Shown here: positions 47,016 through 59,165 of the stretch, one piece after another
Layout: every line of letters starts with the position of its first letter
Numbering within the stretch: position 1 is the first letter of the stretch
From: Hordeum vulgare subsp. vulgare
Taxonomy: Eukaryota > Streptophyta > Magnoliopsida > Poales > Poaceae
Assembly: GCF_904849725.1 (NCBI RefSeq)
Contig: NC_058518.1
Coordinates: forward strand, 412,245,081-412,309,080
Length of the DNA stretch: 64,000 bases
Direction: 5' to 3'
Notes under the pieces: generated by a model
Seen by the model: the letters and a program-made list of their open reading frames with translations, nothing else
Told to the model about the DNA's origin: nothing
Databases searched by the model: none
Position numbers and translations under genes: made by a program

Positions 47016-49042
47016 TCACGTATAGTCATCTTTGGTGCTCAAACCATAAGTAGCCCTCATCATAGATTCATAAGGCAATCTTATTTTCTTTCTAGGAAAA
47101 TTCTCCATGCCCTTCTTTAGAGGAAATTGAAATCTAATATTCCCTTCCTTCATATCGATGATAGCACCAATATTCCTTAGGAAAGGTCTACCAAGAATAA
47201 CGGGACATGAAGGATTGCAATCTATGTCAAGTACAATGAAATCCACGGGTACATGGTTCTTATTTGCAACAATAAGAACATCATCGATCCTTCCCATGGG
47301 TTTCTTGACAGTGGAATCCGCAAGATGCAAATTAAAAGAACACTCTTCAATCTCATGAAAACCAAGAATATCACATAAAGACATTGGAATCGCGGAAACA
47401 CTAGCACCCAAATCACACAAAGCATTGCATTCATAGTTTTTGATCTTGATTTTGATAGTAGGTTCCCACTCATCATGAAGTTTTCTAGGTATAGAGACTT
47501 CTAGTTCGAGCTTCTCTTCAAGAGATTTCATCATAGCATCTACGATATGCGCGGTAAAGGCTTTGCTTTGGATATAAGCATGTGAAGAGTTTGCAATGGA
47601 CTGCATCAAATAAATGCATTCAAACAAGGAGCAATTATCATAATTGAATTCCTTGAGATCCAAAGTGGGAGTTTCATTACTACCCAAAATTTTGATTTCT
47701 TCTACTCCACTCTCCACACCTTTATCATCAAGATAGGTGGGCTCCGAATCATTGGGGCATTTTTCAACCAAAGTGGATTCATATCCAGCCCCTTCATCAA
47801 TAGGTTTGACACAAGAAAACAATGATTCAAGAGGAGTCACACCAAGCACTTTAAGATCTTCATGATTTGCATCACTAGAACACACCCTTTTAAACCATTC
47901 ATGCCTAGTGCGAATTTTGGCGGTTCTTTCTTTGCTCTCATTCATGGAGACACACATAGCTTTTAAAGTTTCATCCAAGTTGACCTTGGGAGGAGCACAT
48001 CTAACTTTCAAAGCATCAATATCACAAGACATCCTATCAACTCTCTTAGCCAAATCGTCTATTTTGAGTAGTTTTTCCTCTATGGACACATTGAAAATCT
48101 TTTGAGAATTGATGAACTCTTTGATATTACTCTCTAAATCAGAGGGTAATTTGTTGTGATTTCCATAAGTGTTGTTGTAGGAATTGCCATAATTGTTAGA
48201 GGAGTTACTAGGAAACGGCCTAGGAACATAGTTTCCTCTAAAAGCATTGTTGTTGCCAAAATTATTCCTACCAACAAAATTAATGTCCAAACTAGCGTTG
48301 CTACTCTCAATCAAGGAAGATAGTGGCATATCATTAGGATCTAAAGTATCATTTCTACTAGCAACCAAATTCATCAACTCGTCCATCTTCGCACTAAGCG
48401 AGTTAATCTCTTCTATAGCGTGTACCTTTTTGCCAGCAGCTGACCTTTTAGTGTGCCACTGAGAGTAGTTGGTCATGATATTGTCTAGGAGTTTTGTAGC
48501 GTCTCCTAACGTGATTTCCATGAACGTTCCACCTGAGGCGGAGTCCAAGATATTGCGAGAAGCAAAATTCAAACCAGCGTAAAAGATTTGTATAATCATC
48601 CACAAACTCATGCCATGAGCGGCACAATTTCTAATCATTAACTTCATCCTCTCCCAAGATTGTGCAACGTGTTCATGATCAAGTTGCTTGAAATTCATGA
48701 TATCGTTACGTAGGGAGATAATCTTAGCCGGCGGAAAATACTTGGATATGTAAGCATCTTTGCACTTATCCCAAGAATCGATACTATTTTTAGGCAAAGA
48801 AGAAAACCAAGTTTTTGCGCGATCTCGCAACGAGAAAGGAAATCGCAAAGCTCAATGAAGGTATTGAGATGGGATGCGGCATCTTCACTAGGAAGGCCAG
48901 AGAATTGCTCTTTCATAACATGATTCAGCAAGGCTGCATTGATTTCATATGATTCCGCACTAGTGGCGGGAGCAATCGGAGTACTAATAAAATCATTATT
49001 ATTAGTGCTCGAGAAGTCGCAAAGTTTGGTGTTTTCAGCCAT
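47016..49042 (-). pseudogene. Athila-group gag with protease-like domain, element 2 (nearly intact)
   Basis: Start ATG at 49040-49042 (MAENTKLCDF). A deletion of about 56 bp near 48845 (relative to element 1) removes the stretch after the IELCD segment and shifts frame; from 48848 a 610-codon ORF runs to a stop at 47016. That ORF shows FPFSLRDRAKTWFSSLP, an Asn-rich linker, Lys/Glu-rich segments, then retropepsin-like CDLGAS (about residue 477) and ILGRPFL, and a basic tail (PRKKIRLPYE). The protein would be gag fused to an aspartic protease, with no pol after it. It is the best template for reading the split gag of element 1. Confidence 0.85.
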
Positions 49043-49337
49043 GATGACTTCAACAAACAAACAAGCACACAAGCAAGCAAGAAAACCGGCAAAGGAAAAC
49101 GGGAAAGGAAAAAGGCAAAAGGAAACGGCAAGGGACAAAGGCAAAAGGAAACGGCAAGGGAGAAGGGCAAATGAAAACGGCAAATGAGAAGGGCAAATGA
49201 AAACGGCAAGTGTGAAGTGAGGGAGAGGAAAACGAGAGGCAACTGGAAAAAAAGGTAAATGCAAGAGATGAGTTTGTGACGCCTACTTGGATAGGTCTTC
49301 ATCTCTCCTTCCCCGGCAACGGCGCCAGAAATACTTC
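49043..49337 (-). other. Leader of element 2 with primer site and a ~25-bp minisatellite
   Basis: Primer site TGGCGCCGTTGCCGGGG on the minus strand at 49312-49328. Between it and gag, four units of about 25 bp (containing AAACGGCAA and GGCAAA) span 49111-49210. Element 1 has no such array at the matching place. No ORF. Confidence 0.7.
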
Positions 49338-50764
49338 TGCTACTGCAACAAAAGACCTTCCAACGGTGCCAGAACAAGCGTGTTGACGGGAGACTGTACT
49401 TGTCTTGATACTCCTCAGCAACGGCGCCAGGAATCCTTTTCCTACGGCTACGCCTTTAGAGACTTCCTTGGAAAATATGCAAAGGATTCCCCCGTGGCCT
49501 TGGAGCCTTGCATTGGTGTTCCCTTGAAGCGGAAAGGGTGATGTAGCAAAGCGGCGGCAAGTATTTCCCTCAGTTTTGAGAACCAAGGTATCGATCCGGA
49601 GAAAGGATTGCGTCAAGCCACAAGTACCTGCACAAACACAAAGAGCTTGCACCCAACGCTATGAAGGGGTTGTCAATCCAAAACAAGTAGGTCGATACTT
49701 TCTGCATCTACTACTATTACTCCACACGTCGACCGCTATCCAGCATGCATCTAGTGTATTAAGTCCAAAAGAACAGAGTAACGCCTTAAGCAAGTTGACA
49801 TGATGTAGATGGACAATCTCATATCTACGATAAAAGCTCATCTTGTTACCCTTGATGGCAACAACATGATGTGTGCCTTGCTGCCCATTCTGTCACTGGG
49901 AAAGGTCACCACATGGTATGAACCCAAAACCAAGCACTTCTCCCGTTGAAAGAATCATAGATCTAGTTGGCCAAACAAAACCCAAGACTCGGAGAGACTT
50001 ACAAGGATATCAAATCATGCAAATAAGAAATCAGCAAAAACTCAAATATAATTCATAGATAATCAGATCACAAATCCACAATTCATCGGATCTCGACAAA
50101 CACACCGCCAAAGAGGATCACATCGGATAGATCTCCATGAAGATCATGGAGAACTTTGTATTGAAGATCCAAGAGAGAGAAGAAGCCATCTAGCTACTAA
50201 CTACGGACCTGTAGGTCTGAAGTCAACTACTCACGAGTCATTGGAGGGCGATGATGTTGATGTAGAAGCCCTCCAACTCCAAAGTCCCCTCTAGCAGGGC
50301 ACCGGGAAGGATCTCCAGATGAGATCTTGCGGAAACGGAAGCTTGCGGCGGCGGAAAAGTGTTTTCGTGGATGCCCTGATTTTTTTCAGGATTTTTAGGG
50401 AATTTATAGGCGTAAGAGCTAGGGCAGGGGAGCGCCAGGGAGGCGACAAGCCTGGTTGCCGCGGGCCCCCCTGGCCGGGGCAGCAGGGCTTGTGGGTTCC
50501 CAGGGATCCCCCTACCTTGGCCCTCAAGCTTCCCGATCTTCTTCCATTCTGGAAAATTTTATTTTAGGGATTTTATTCCGTTTGGACTCCGTTCCAAAAC
50601 AAGATCTGAAAAGAGTCAAAAACACAGAAAAACAGGAACTGGCACTTGGCACTGAATTAATAAGTTAGTCCCAAAAAAGATATAAAAGGTAAACAAAACA
50701 TCCAAAGTTGACAAGATAACAGCGTGAAACCATCAAAAATTATAGATACGTTTGAGACGTATCA
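49338..50764 (-). repeat. 5' LTR of element 2, with internal deletion
   Basis: 1,427 bp. Compared with 42748-44394 it lacks about 231 bp at 49677, where TCAATCC runs into AAAACAAG; both flanks share TCC. TATAAAT box at 50402-50408. Two GGCGCCAG-like primer-site remnants lie inside its end (near 49368 and 49423). Confidence 0.82.
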
Positions 50765-51298
50765 GGCATCCAGGTCCCTCTATTGGATATTGACCAAGGA
50801 GTCCCTCGGGTCATGTCTACATAGTTCTCGAACCCGCAAGGTCTGCACACTTAAGGTTTGACGTTGTTTTATGCGTATTTGAGTTATATGGTTGGTTGCC
50901 GAATGTTGTTCGGAGTCCGGGATGAGATCACGGACGTCATGAGGTTTTCCGGAATGGTCCAAAGACGAAGATTGATATATAGGATCACCTCATTTGATTA
51001 CTGGAAGGTTTTCGAAATTACCGGGAATGTACCGGGAATGACAAATGGGTTCCGGATGTTCACCGGGGGGGCAGCCCACCCCGGGGAAGGCCATAGGCCT
51101 TAGGGGTGCCACACCAGTCCTTAGTGGGCTGGTAGGCAAGCCCAAGAAGGCCCCTGCGCAGGAATAAAAGAAATCAAAGAGAAAAAAAGGGGAAGTGGGA
51201 AGGAAGGGAAGGACTCCACCTTCCAATCCTAGTTGGACTAGGATTAGAGGAGGAATCCTCCTCCCCCCCCCCCTTCGTCCGACCCCCTTGGGGCTCCT
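50765..51298 (+). repeat. Copia LTR, piece 2 of 3
   Basis: Resumes with the duplicated GGCAT then CCAGGTCC and continues the LTR to CTCCT (51294-51298), the TSD of the LARD. Confidence 0.88.
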
Positions 51299-54200
51299 TG
51301 TCACGCCCAAGATGCGACCCTATCCTCAATTTGGCACGAGGGCCTCGTCAGGGATAGAAGCGCATCTCGTCGTGTCGTAAGAATGGATATCATTACAAGT
51401 ACATGTACTGAAAAGGATAGATATATAAATAGAGTTGGCTTACACTCGCCACAAGCTACATCAGAGTCACATCAGTACATTACATATTCATCAGGAGTAA
51501 GAGCAGGGTCCGACTACGGACGAAAACAAACGAGAAAAATAAGAACGATATCCATCCTTGCTATCCCAGGCTGCCGGCCTAGAACCCATCCTAGATCGAT
51601 GAAGAAGAAGAAGAAGAAGAAGAAGAAGAAGAAGCAACTCCAAATGAACAATCAACGTGCTCATGTCAAGTGCCCTCTACCTGTACGTGCAACTGGTGTT
51701 GTAGTAATCTGTGAGCCACAGGGGACTCAGCAATCTCATTTCCAAAGGTATCAGGACTAGCAAAGCTTAATGGGTGAGGTAAGGTTAAGTGGTGAGGTTG
51801 CAGCAGCGGCTAAGCATATATTTGGTGGCTAAATTACGAGTACAAGAAATAAGAGGGGGAAGATCTACGCATAACGGACGTGAACTACTGATGATCAAAT
51901 GAACGATCCTGGACACCTACCTACGTCAGACATAACCCCACCGTGTCCTCGATCGGAGAAAGAACTCACGAAAGAGACAGTCACGGTTACGCACACAGTT
52001 GGCATATTTTAATTAAGTTAACTTCAAGTTATCTAGAACCAGTGTTAAACAAAGTTTCCACGTTGCCACATAACCGCGGGCACGGCTTTCCGAAAGATTT
52101 TACCCTGCAGGGGTACTCCAACTAGTCCATCACAAATTACCACAAGCCGCATAGAAATCCTCAATCACGAAGCTCGCGATCTCGTCGGATTCCCTAGTGG
52201 AAAACCTCAACTCTGAGATTACCCAAAGCATCACCGGAATCCCGATGCACAAGATATCTCGTCAAAGGTAAAACTAATTCAGCAAGGCCGCCCGGTGTTT
52301 CGACGATCCCGATAGGAGCCGCGTATATCGTTCTCAGGACACGACGGATGGAACTAGCTACGGGTGCCAAACCTCGAGTTTCCCCGTGGTGGCCCCGCAG
52401 GCAGACCGTTTGGGACCAACACCATCAGCACTGGCCCCCCCTGTTTATGTAAAATTACTCCTCGGGTTCATGACGCCCTATGCATTTCGGTGTTAACAAA
52501 ATTATTATGTTGGGCAAATGTAGAACCAATGTTGGGCCTTGCCGGACCATCTTTAATCTAAAACGAATTATCAAGGGGGTCCCCATAACAATCCCGATCG
52601 TGTTAGGAGCGCTCGATTATGGAACATAACACCGGTAGCCAAAAACTAAGGGGGCAAAGGTGGAACAAAACACCAGGCTAGAAAGGCCGAACCTTCCACC
52701 TTTTACCAAGTATATAGGTGCATTAAATTAAATAGCATTTAAATATGGTGATAAGACAAGGAACCCATGTTATCACATGGAAGCAAGTGCACCTGCAACT
52801 AGCAACGCTAACAAAAGGGTTAAGCCAGCAGTAACATAGCCAAACTGTGGTTTGCTAGGTTGAACAGGTTGAGGGTAATCATGGCATTGTTGAGAGGCTG
52901 ATATTTAACATGTGGTAGGCAACGAGACATAACGATAGAAATGGTAAAACTAGCATGGCAATGATAGTAATGGTATCGGGGGAAATGATCATCTTGCCTG
53001 GGATCCCGCTTGGAAGAAGAATGACTCGGAGAAGTCGGCAAACCAACGTAGTCGAACGGGTCCTCACATTCCGACACGCTTGCGGAACTCTATCGAGACG
53101 GAGGAAACCGGAAATAAACATCAACACAGATATTCACCACGACAAATGCAAGACATGATGCACACCCTAATATGATGCATGATCAGTTCAATGATGCAAG
53201 GGATGGCATGGCAAAACACCTCACGCAAACACTACACATTAAATGAAGCTCGATATGCAACGGGTTGCATATCGACAAAACTCCTCATTTAATTATTTAA
53301 TTCACTCCCCTTAATTATCACGGCAATATTACATTGTGGTTATCATTGCAAGGGTGAAGCACAAATTAATCTATCTATCTAGGAATTTTAAATGAGGCCG
53401 GAAATGTCATATAGCATCTCCGAAATGACCCCACGTGTTAAATCTTAATTCTGCCCAGATTTGTCCTAATCACATTTTAGGTTTGTCAAACGGCAAAACA
53501 AAGTGGTTCACGTCATTCTACTCGCCGTTCTGGTCCATTTACATATATGGCACATCTCCAATGGAGCTACGGACAAATAGTTACGACCTAAACCGTTTTT
53601 AACACGTCGGCATGTAAACCGATGCAAACAGGACACTAATCAGTTCTAATTATGCATGAGAGTTGAAAAATAATACTCTACGCAAAATTCTAGCCAAGTA
53701 GCATATGAAACTCATCGCAATCCGATGCACGGATTAGAAACTATGGGCATTTGAAAATATGTGATTTTTCTGAAGATTAGCAAAAATCCTGGTGCAGCAA
53801 AAAAAATGACAAGGGAAAAGAATGGGGCTAAGCTAGGATTCGAACTCCAGACCCCTGGGTCTGACTGCAATGCACGTGCCAGTGTGCTAGCGAAGTGTGT
53901 TTGTCCAAACAAAAAGCGTTACCCTAGATGAAACTAAACGGAGGGCGAACATCAACCTACACATAACAAAATAGAAAACATAAGACAGGGGCAAGTGGGA
54001 TTCGAACTATGCACCTCTTGAGGAATGCACACGGGAACTACCAGCCCGTCTAGCATACAACTTATGACAAAGCATGGGATTAAAGAGAGATGAACCATAC
54101 CACAGCGCGAATCTGACCAAACTGAAAACATAAACAGAGATGCTGTGTGTGCCAGATCGGGGATGCAGGTCTGGGTGGTCTCGGGTTGATTGTTGGCTTC

Positions 54201-55729
54201 AGCGGGGCGCCTACAGGACGGGCAGATCCGAGAGCACCTTCTCCATTCCCCATGGTAGTGGGGCTCATCGGGGTTGGAGCAGGCCATGGCGCTTCTTCTT
54301 CCTGTCCATGGCTCACACACAACAGGGGGAAGATATGTAAGAGGGAAGGAGAAAGAGAATAGCATGAGGAAGGAGCAGGGGTCTGCTGATGTTGACCGGT
54401 GAGCTGGGGATGCGGCAGCAGGGCACGGAGTGCTCGAGACAAGGGGAAAGCTCCATTCCCAAAGACAGGGATCGTCGAGGTCGATCACAGCAATGGCAGC
54501 CTGAAGCTCCACCGGGATGGCCTTGGCACAGAGCTGCAGCGTGCTTCTCTGCATCACGAGAACAAGGAGAGGGAGAGGTCAAGGGGAGAGAGAGAGAGGA
54601 GGCAGGGAGGGAAGAGAAGGGTCGATGTCGCTCACCTGATGGGGCTGCTCGCGGGCAGAGCAAGCTGGACCACGGCGCCATGGTACTGCTGGAGGTTCGC
54701 TCCTGCCTGCTGCAGCTGCTTGATGCCACGAAGGAAGGCCAGCTGCAGCGCGCGTGTGGTCGAGGACGGCTTCGACGGTGGTCACCGGCAGGGACGGCAA
54801 CTTCATTCCCTCGATCCAAATCGGGATCCGGGAGACTGCGCGAGCACGGAAGCTGCGTCGGGTCAGGGCTACGGGCGACAGATGCGATGTACCACGGTGC
54901 TTGGGCTCGGGAGGTAGCTGGCTCTAGGATCGATGGAAGACCCGGTGGCTACGCGTTGGTTGGCTCGGGTTGGACCCCGAGGTGGGAGGAACAGATGGGT
55001 GGCGGCGGACAGGGGATTGGGTTGATGGATGGGATAGTGGTCCTAGGTTTTACGGTTGGACGCTATATATAGCTAGGTTAGGGGTCATCTGATCCTTCCG
55101 ATCGTAATCGGACGGTCCAAAAAAATATGGCTAGGCCGATCCAATTGACAAACTGATGACAGTTTGCGGTAAAACGGGGTTGACCCGGACCCAACGGTTA
55201 CGACCGTGTGTTTCGGGTACCGGGAGGTCTTCGAGCAAGGTTGCGTGTAGGGTCGGTGCACTGTGCAGAGGGGCTAGGCGGAGATGAGAGGGAAAACGGG
55301 CAGCCCGGCATCGAGATTTTAAAATACCGGAAAACGTCCGACGATAGACCGAATACGGTGCCGCTACGGTCGACTGTTCGGGTACCAGACGGACTCCGAT
55401 CGCGACGAAATTCGACAGGCGGCCTAGCTATATCTAATCACGACCGCATGTCAAGTTTCATCTTGACCAGAGAAAATTTTACGCACACTTTAAAAACAGG
55501 GTTTCGACAGTGCCGCGGGCGCGTGCGTGTGTGGTCGGGCTCCGAACGGGCAACGACGAGAACCGGCAACTAACAACGGATGCAAGTTTTGAAAACTAGA
55601 GCCAACGGAATGCCGATGCAATGCTGATGATGCGCATGATGCGATGATGATGCGACAAAATAAAATAGACACAAGACAAAAACGGAAAGGAAAGGGAATC
55701 TTCTGGAACGTCGGCATCGGCCTGTCACA
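51299..55729 (-). repeat. 3' LTR of the LARD
   Basis: 4,431 bp; minus-strand ends TGTGACAGG... and ...GGGCGTGACA. Contains (GAA)11 at 51601-51633, tRNA-like motifs near 53836 and 53998, and CTATATATAG at 55063-55072. A GC-rich part (54150-55000) follows the TATA in the reading direction and is probably the transcribed leader. Confidence 0.92.
53836..54010 (-). promoter_or_regulatory. Two tRNA-like (pol III box B) motifs in the LARD 3' LTR
   Basis: On the minus strand GGAGTTCGAATCC (53836-53848) and ATAGTTCGAATCC (53998-54010) resemble box B (GGTTCGANNCC). Upstream of the first, TAGCACACTGG resembles box A at tRNA-like spacing (about 33 nt). They are not complete tRNAs: no convincing anticodon stem. 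The right LTR has both, the first with a perfect GGTTCGAATCC. Confidence 0.4.
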
Positions 55730-58700
55730 ACTCTCCTACACTACAAGAGGATCTTGCCCCGAGATCCAAGAATGAAAGGGGGAGAGGATGAGAAAGAACA
55801 AGAGGCAAAAACTTACTCGCTTCTTTCACAAACGAGTGAAACCAACGATGCTTGAAGGTTGCAAGGCGATGAGGAGTGAAATGAGAAAGAAGCAATAATT
55901 CACGGAAAATTTCGGCAGCACTTCGGTAGGAAAATGGGACAAAATTTTTGATAAGATGGAAGAAATAGACAATATACATATCAAACAACTAAATAGAACA
56001 AGGGAACACCATGATCTTGACAGAACAACAAGATTGATCCAAAAGAGCAACATCACAATGCCTCCAGAACAAGAGAATAGGAACTAGCTCATAGGGAAGA
56101 AGAGAATGAAGAAAAGAATGACAACTATCATCACAATAGAATTGAAGATCCGTCGGACAGAGAATTGACAGAGTAGTTGGAAAACAAACTACGAAAAGAA
56201 CAAGATAGTAGTGGGCTTGTGAAAATCATCTCAACAAATATGAGGTGACAAACAACCACTAAAAGAAACAAGGATAGATTGGGAGCAACAAGAAATCAAA
56301 ACTTCTTACACCAAGAGGAAACGTTGAGAACTAGAATTAATGAGTAGCACCATGATACCAACAATCCATTGGAAAAGCTTTAGGTGAAATCCAAACCATA
56401 TAGCTCAATGAATAAATCATGGGTTGAAAATATCTCATGACCATAAAATTGGTGGGTTTAATTATCTCATTCTTGAAAGGAAAACTCTTCGAGGCTCCTA
56501 CACTAACAAGAAGGCTATAATACCACCCCACAAGACAAAGGAAGAACAATTGCACATATAAATGCAAGAGAAAGGATACTTGAGGTTCTCCAACATGAAT
56601 CTTGAAGAACAATTGAGAATGGGTTGAAACCTTGACGAACCAGCACGAAGGACCTCCGTATACGAATGAATGATGCAAAGATAACAAGGTAGAAAAGAAT
56701 AAGATTATGGGCTTGCCAGGATTTAGATGAAGCCTCACGGAGAGAAACTTGATAGAACTTAAAACTCCGGAAAACAAAAGATAAAAACATTTGAGAAACG
56801 AATTGATATCATGAGCCACTCCGGAAGAAGAATTGAAAACTCTTGGAAGAAGGAAGAACAAGAATAAGAATTATATTATGCTTATCCTTCATCAAGTTAA
56901 ATTGATGACAAGCAATGGATCTAGCATACCACTTATTCTTCTTGAAATGATTAAGGAGAAATATAAGCACAAACTAGAAGAAATCTTGAAAGAGGCACCG
57001 ATGAGAACTGAAATGAATGAGGCAACCATGAATGACTGGAGATACATGAGAATGAAGAGATCTTGAGCCACCTAACAGACAACTTGAATAAGGCACCGGA
57101 ATAATCAAGAGACGACGAAGAGACAACAATTGAGAAGATTTGAGGATGAAAGCTGAAAGCTGAGAACGAAGAATCCTCTAAAATGATGGCCTTCGGATGA
57201 TCGAGAATGAAAACAACTGAGAGAAGCACCGGATAGCGAGAAATGGATTCTCATGATTGGAACAAATGAGAGGATAACACGAAGCTGGGATGACGAATAC
57301 CCAAGAGAATAGACCAATATTTGAGAGAAACACTCCTTTGAATTTGCAAGCTGAGAATGATGACGAGGAACAATACCAAGAATAGTTGAGACACTCCGGA
57401 ATAAGAACAAGGAAAACTTTAGCCAATGACGACAAATAAATTAGAAGCAATCTTGAAGAAGGAATATGACTGATGAAATTCATACTTACTTCATAGTTGA
57501 AAGGAATTAATGATCTCCGGGAAAAGATTAAAAGAGCCAGGAAAGATCCTGGGAAAGAACCTGTGGGTTATGGGCCCACCCAAAAGAACCACCGTTGAAA
57601 AGATTGCTTAGAAGAGAGATATTGCACCGTACAAATGAAACATAATGAGGTTGAGCACCTCAAAATAATTGAAAGAATTGATAACAAGAAACTACTGGGA
57701 TATCTTCAACGCTCCGGTAAGAATAGAGATAAATGCCAACAGAAGACTAGATAAGAATTTCCAACACAGGAAAGAATTACAAGGACGAATAGGATACAAT
57801 GAACACGGATAACTGCATTGAATTCACAGGAAAAGATAACACGACTGAATAAGGATGAACACGAAGCTCCTCAGAATCTTCACAACGAATCAACGGATAA
57901 GATATAAAAGAACAGACAGCGGAAGCACAATGAAAAGAAAATTCTTGGATGAAAATTGAATCACTGAATAAAAAGGGCGGGAGGGCCGGAAAAACAAAGA
58001 CAACATGGGACAGATGAGATCAACTCCGGAATAAAATGAGAGAATGATCTGCAACAACTGGAGAAGATTGAATTCAGTTGCAGAGAAGCACACCGGTAAA
58101 ATAGAATTGATATGACGACTCCGGTAGACAAGAATTGATTTGACAATTTGAACGAACAAAAGAATTTGCATTCCCACATAAAAATATGAGAACACCACTT
58201 AGGAAAGAACTGAAATCACCACTTGACATCGAAGCAACTTGAATTACCATATTAAAAACAAACAAAGGGTGAGGCTTATGAAACAAACGAGAACAAACTC
58301 ATGAGAAAGATTTCCGTTCGATATTTTCGTGGACAGGATCGCACGGGCTCGATTTTACAGTAGCCATCAAGTGCAAGGCAGTGCACCCGACATACGAAGC
58401 GTCCCCGAGTCGTAGCAAGCTACAAGGACTCTTTAAGACAAAACGTGTACCACTGTAAGTCGACCGTGAACAAACGAATCCACTAGATGTCGAACCCCAA
58501 CCTAACATCATGCATTTCTTGGAAGATTGTCCTATAAGTAACTACTTGAATTCCCACCTATGAATTCCCGAAATATCTGGTCATGCAATCTCGTACACGG
58601 ATACAAGGAGTAATAACACACAACTCCTATACTAACCCGTCACATGTATCACATCCGTCAACACACGACCAAAATCTCGGACCTTCATCTACAACAGACC

Positions 58701-59165
58701 CTCGTGATCACAACGATACAAAGTATGGCAGTACCCCCGAACAATCTGCACCAGTACTGGGGACATCGGGGTTATCTCGCCACTACTAGTATTGAAGCAA
58801 TTACAAACATCCTTCGTCCTGAGATACTAAGAAATCTGAATGATAACGATGTGCTCAAGAATCACCCGGAGCTCAACTCCCCGGAAGAAGATCAAGTCAG
58901 ACAGGAGGCACCAAGACAGAACTCCGTCACATCGGCATCATATAGATTCCAAATATATCTGCGTGATCCTAAAAAAAATTTGAGTGGGAAGAGGAGTAGA
59001 GTAAATTATTACGTCAAGATTTCTCACCAGAGCAAAGAAGAGGAGAAAAAAGAATCCTACTCTCCGATATATAACTAAGACTCAAATAGTTTTTCACTAG
59101 ACTCGACTCGGCCAAGTTCGATCAATCAAGGGGGCTCCTAGGTCGGTACGGCTCTCATACCAACT
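55730..59165 (-). other. Non-coding internal domain of the LARD
   Basis: 3.4 kb, purine-rich on the plus strand, no ORF beyond ~175 codons and none recognisable. Its length matches the ~3.5 kb conserved LARD domain, thought to act as a structured, packageable RNA. The purine tract GTAGGAGAGTT (minus) abuts the left LTR at 55730. Confidence 0.85.
59151..59162 (-). promoter_or_regulatory. LARD primer-binding site
   Basis: TGGTATGAGAGC on the minus strand, three bases from the right LTR; one change from the initiator-Met-type site TGGTATCAGAGC. It fixes the element's orientation. Confidence 0.75.

Larger units (their letters stand above)
41537..50764 (-). mobile_element. Non-autonomous Athila-group element 2, with an extra partial LTR, TSD GGCAT
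   Basis: Minus strand: 5' LTR 50764-49338, primer site, gag and protease-like region (49042-47016), ~2.6 kb non-coding, polypurine tract, complete 3' LTR (44394-42748), then a second, partial LTR (42747-41537). GGCAT flanks the whole unit (41532-41536, 50765-50769), and the Copia LTR reads on perfectly across it. Same family group as element 1; no RT, RNase H or integrase. Confidence 0.87.

Noticed and set aside
53830..53900. Possible true tRNA gene on the minus strand
   Set aside because: Box A and B are plausible, but the T-stem pairs only about three bases and no anticodon stem forms. tRNA-like at most.
53952..54557. 201-codon minus-strand ORF in the LARD LTR, also open at 61803-62408
   Set aside because: Both LTR copies are open, but about 13 of 201 residues differ between LTRs that diverge ~2% overall, so no sign of protein-level constraint. 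It overlaps other open frames in GC-rich DNA; LARDs are known as non-coding.
54140..55060. GC-rich segment of the LARD LTR that looks like captured host exons
   Set aside because: It sits just downstream of the LTR TATA in reading direction, is present in both LTRs, and gives no recognisable protein. Transcribed leader is the simpler view.
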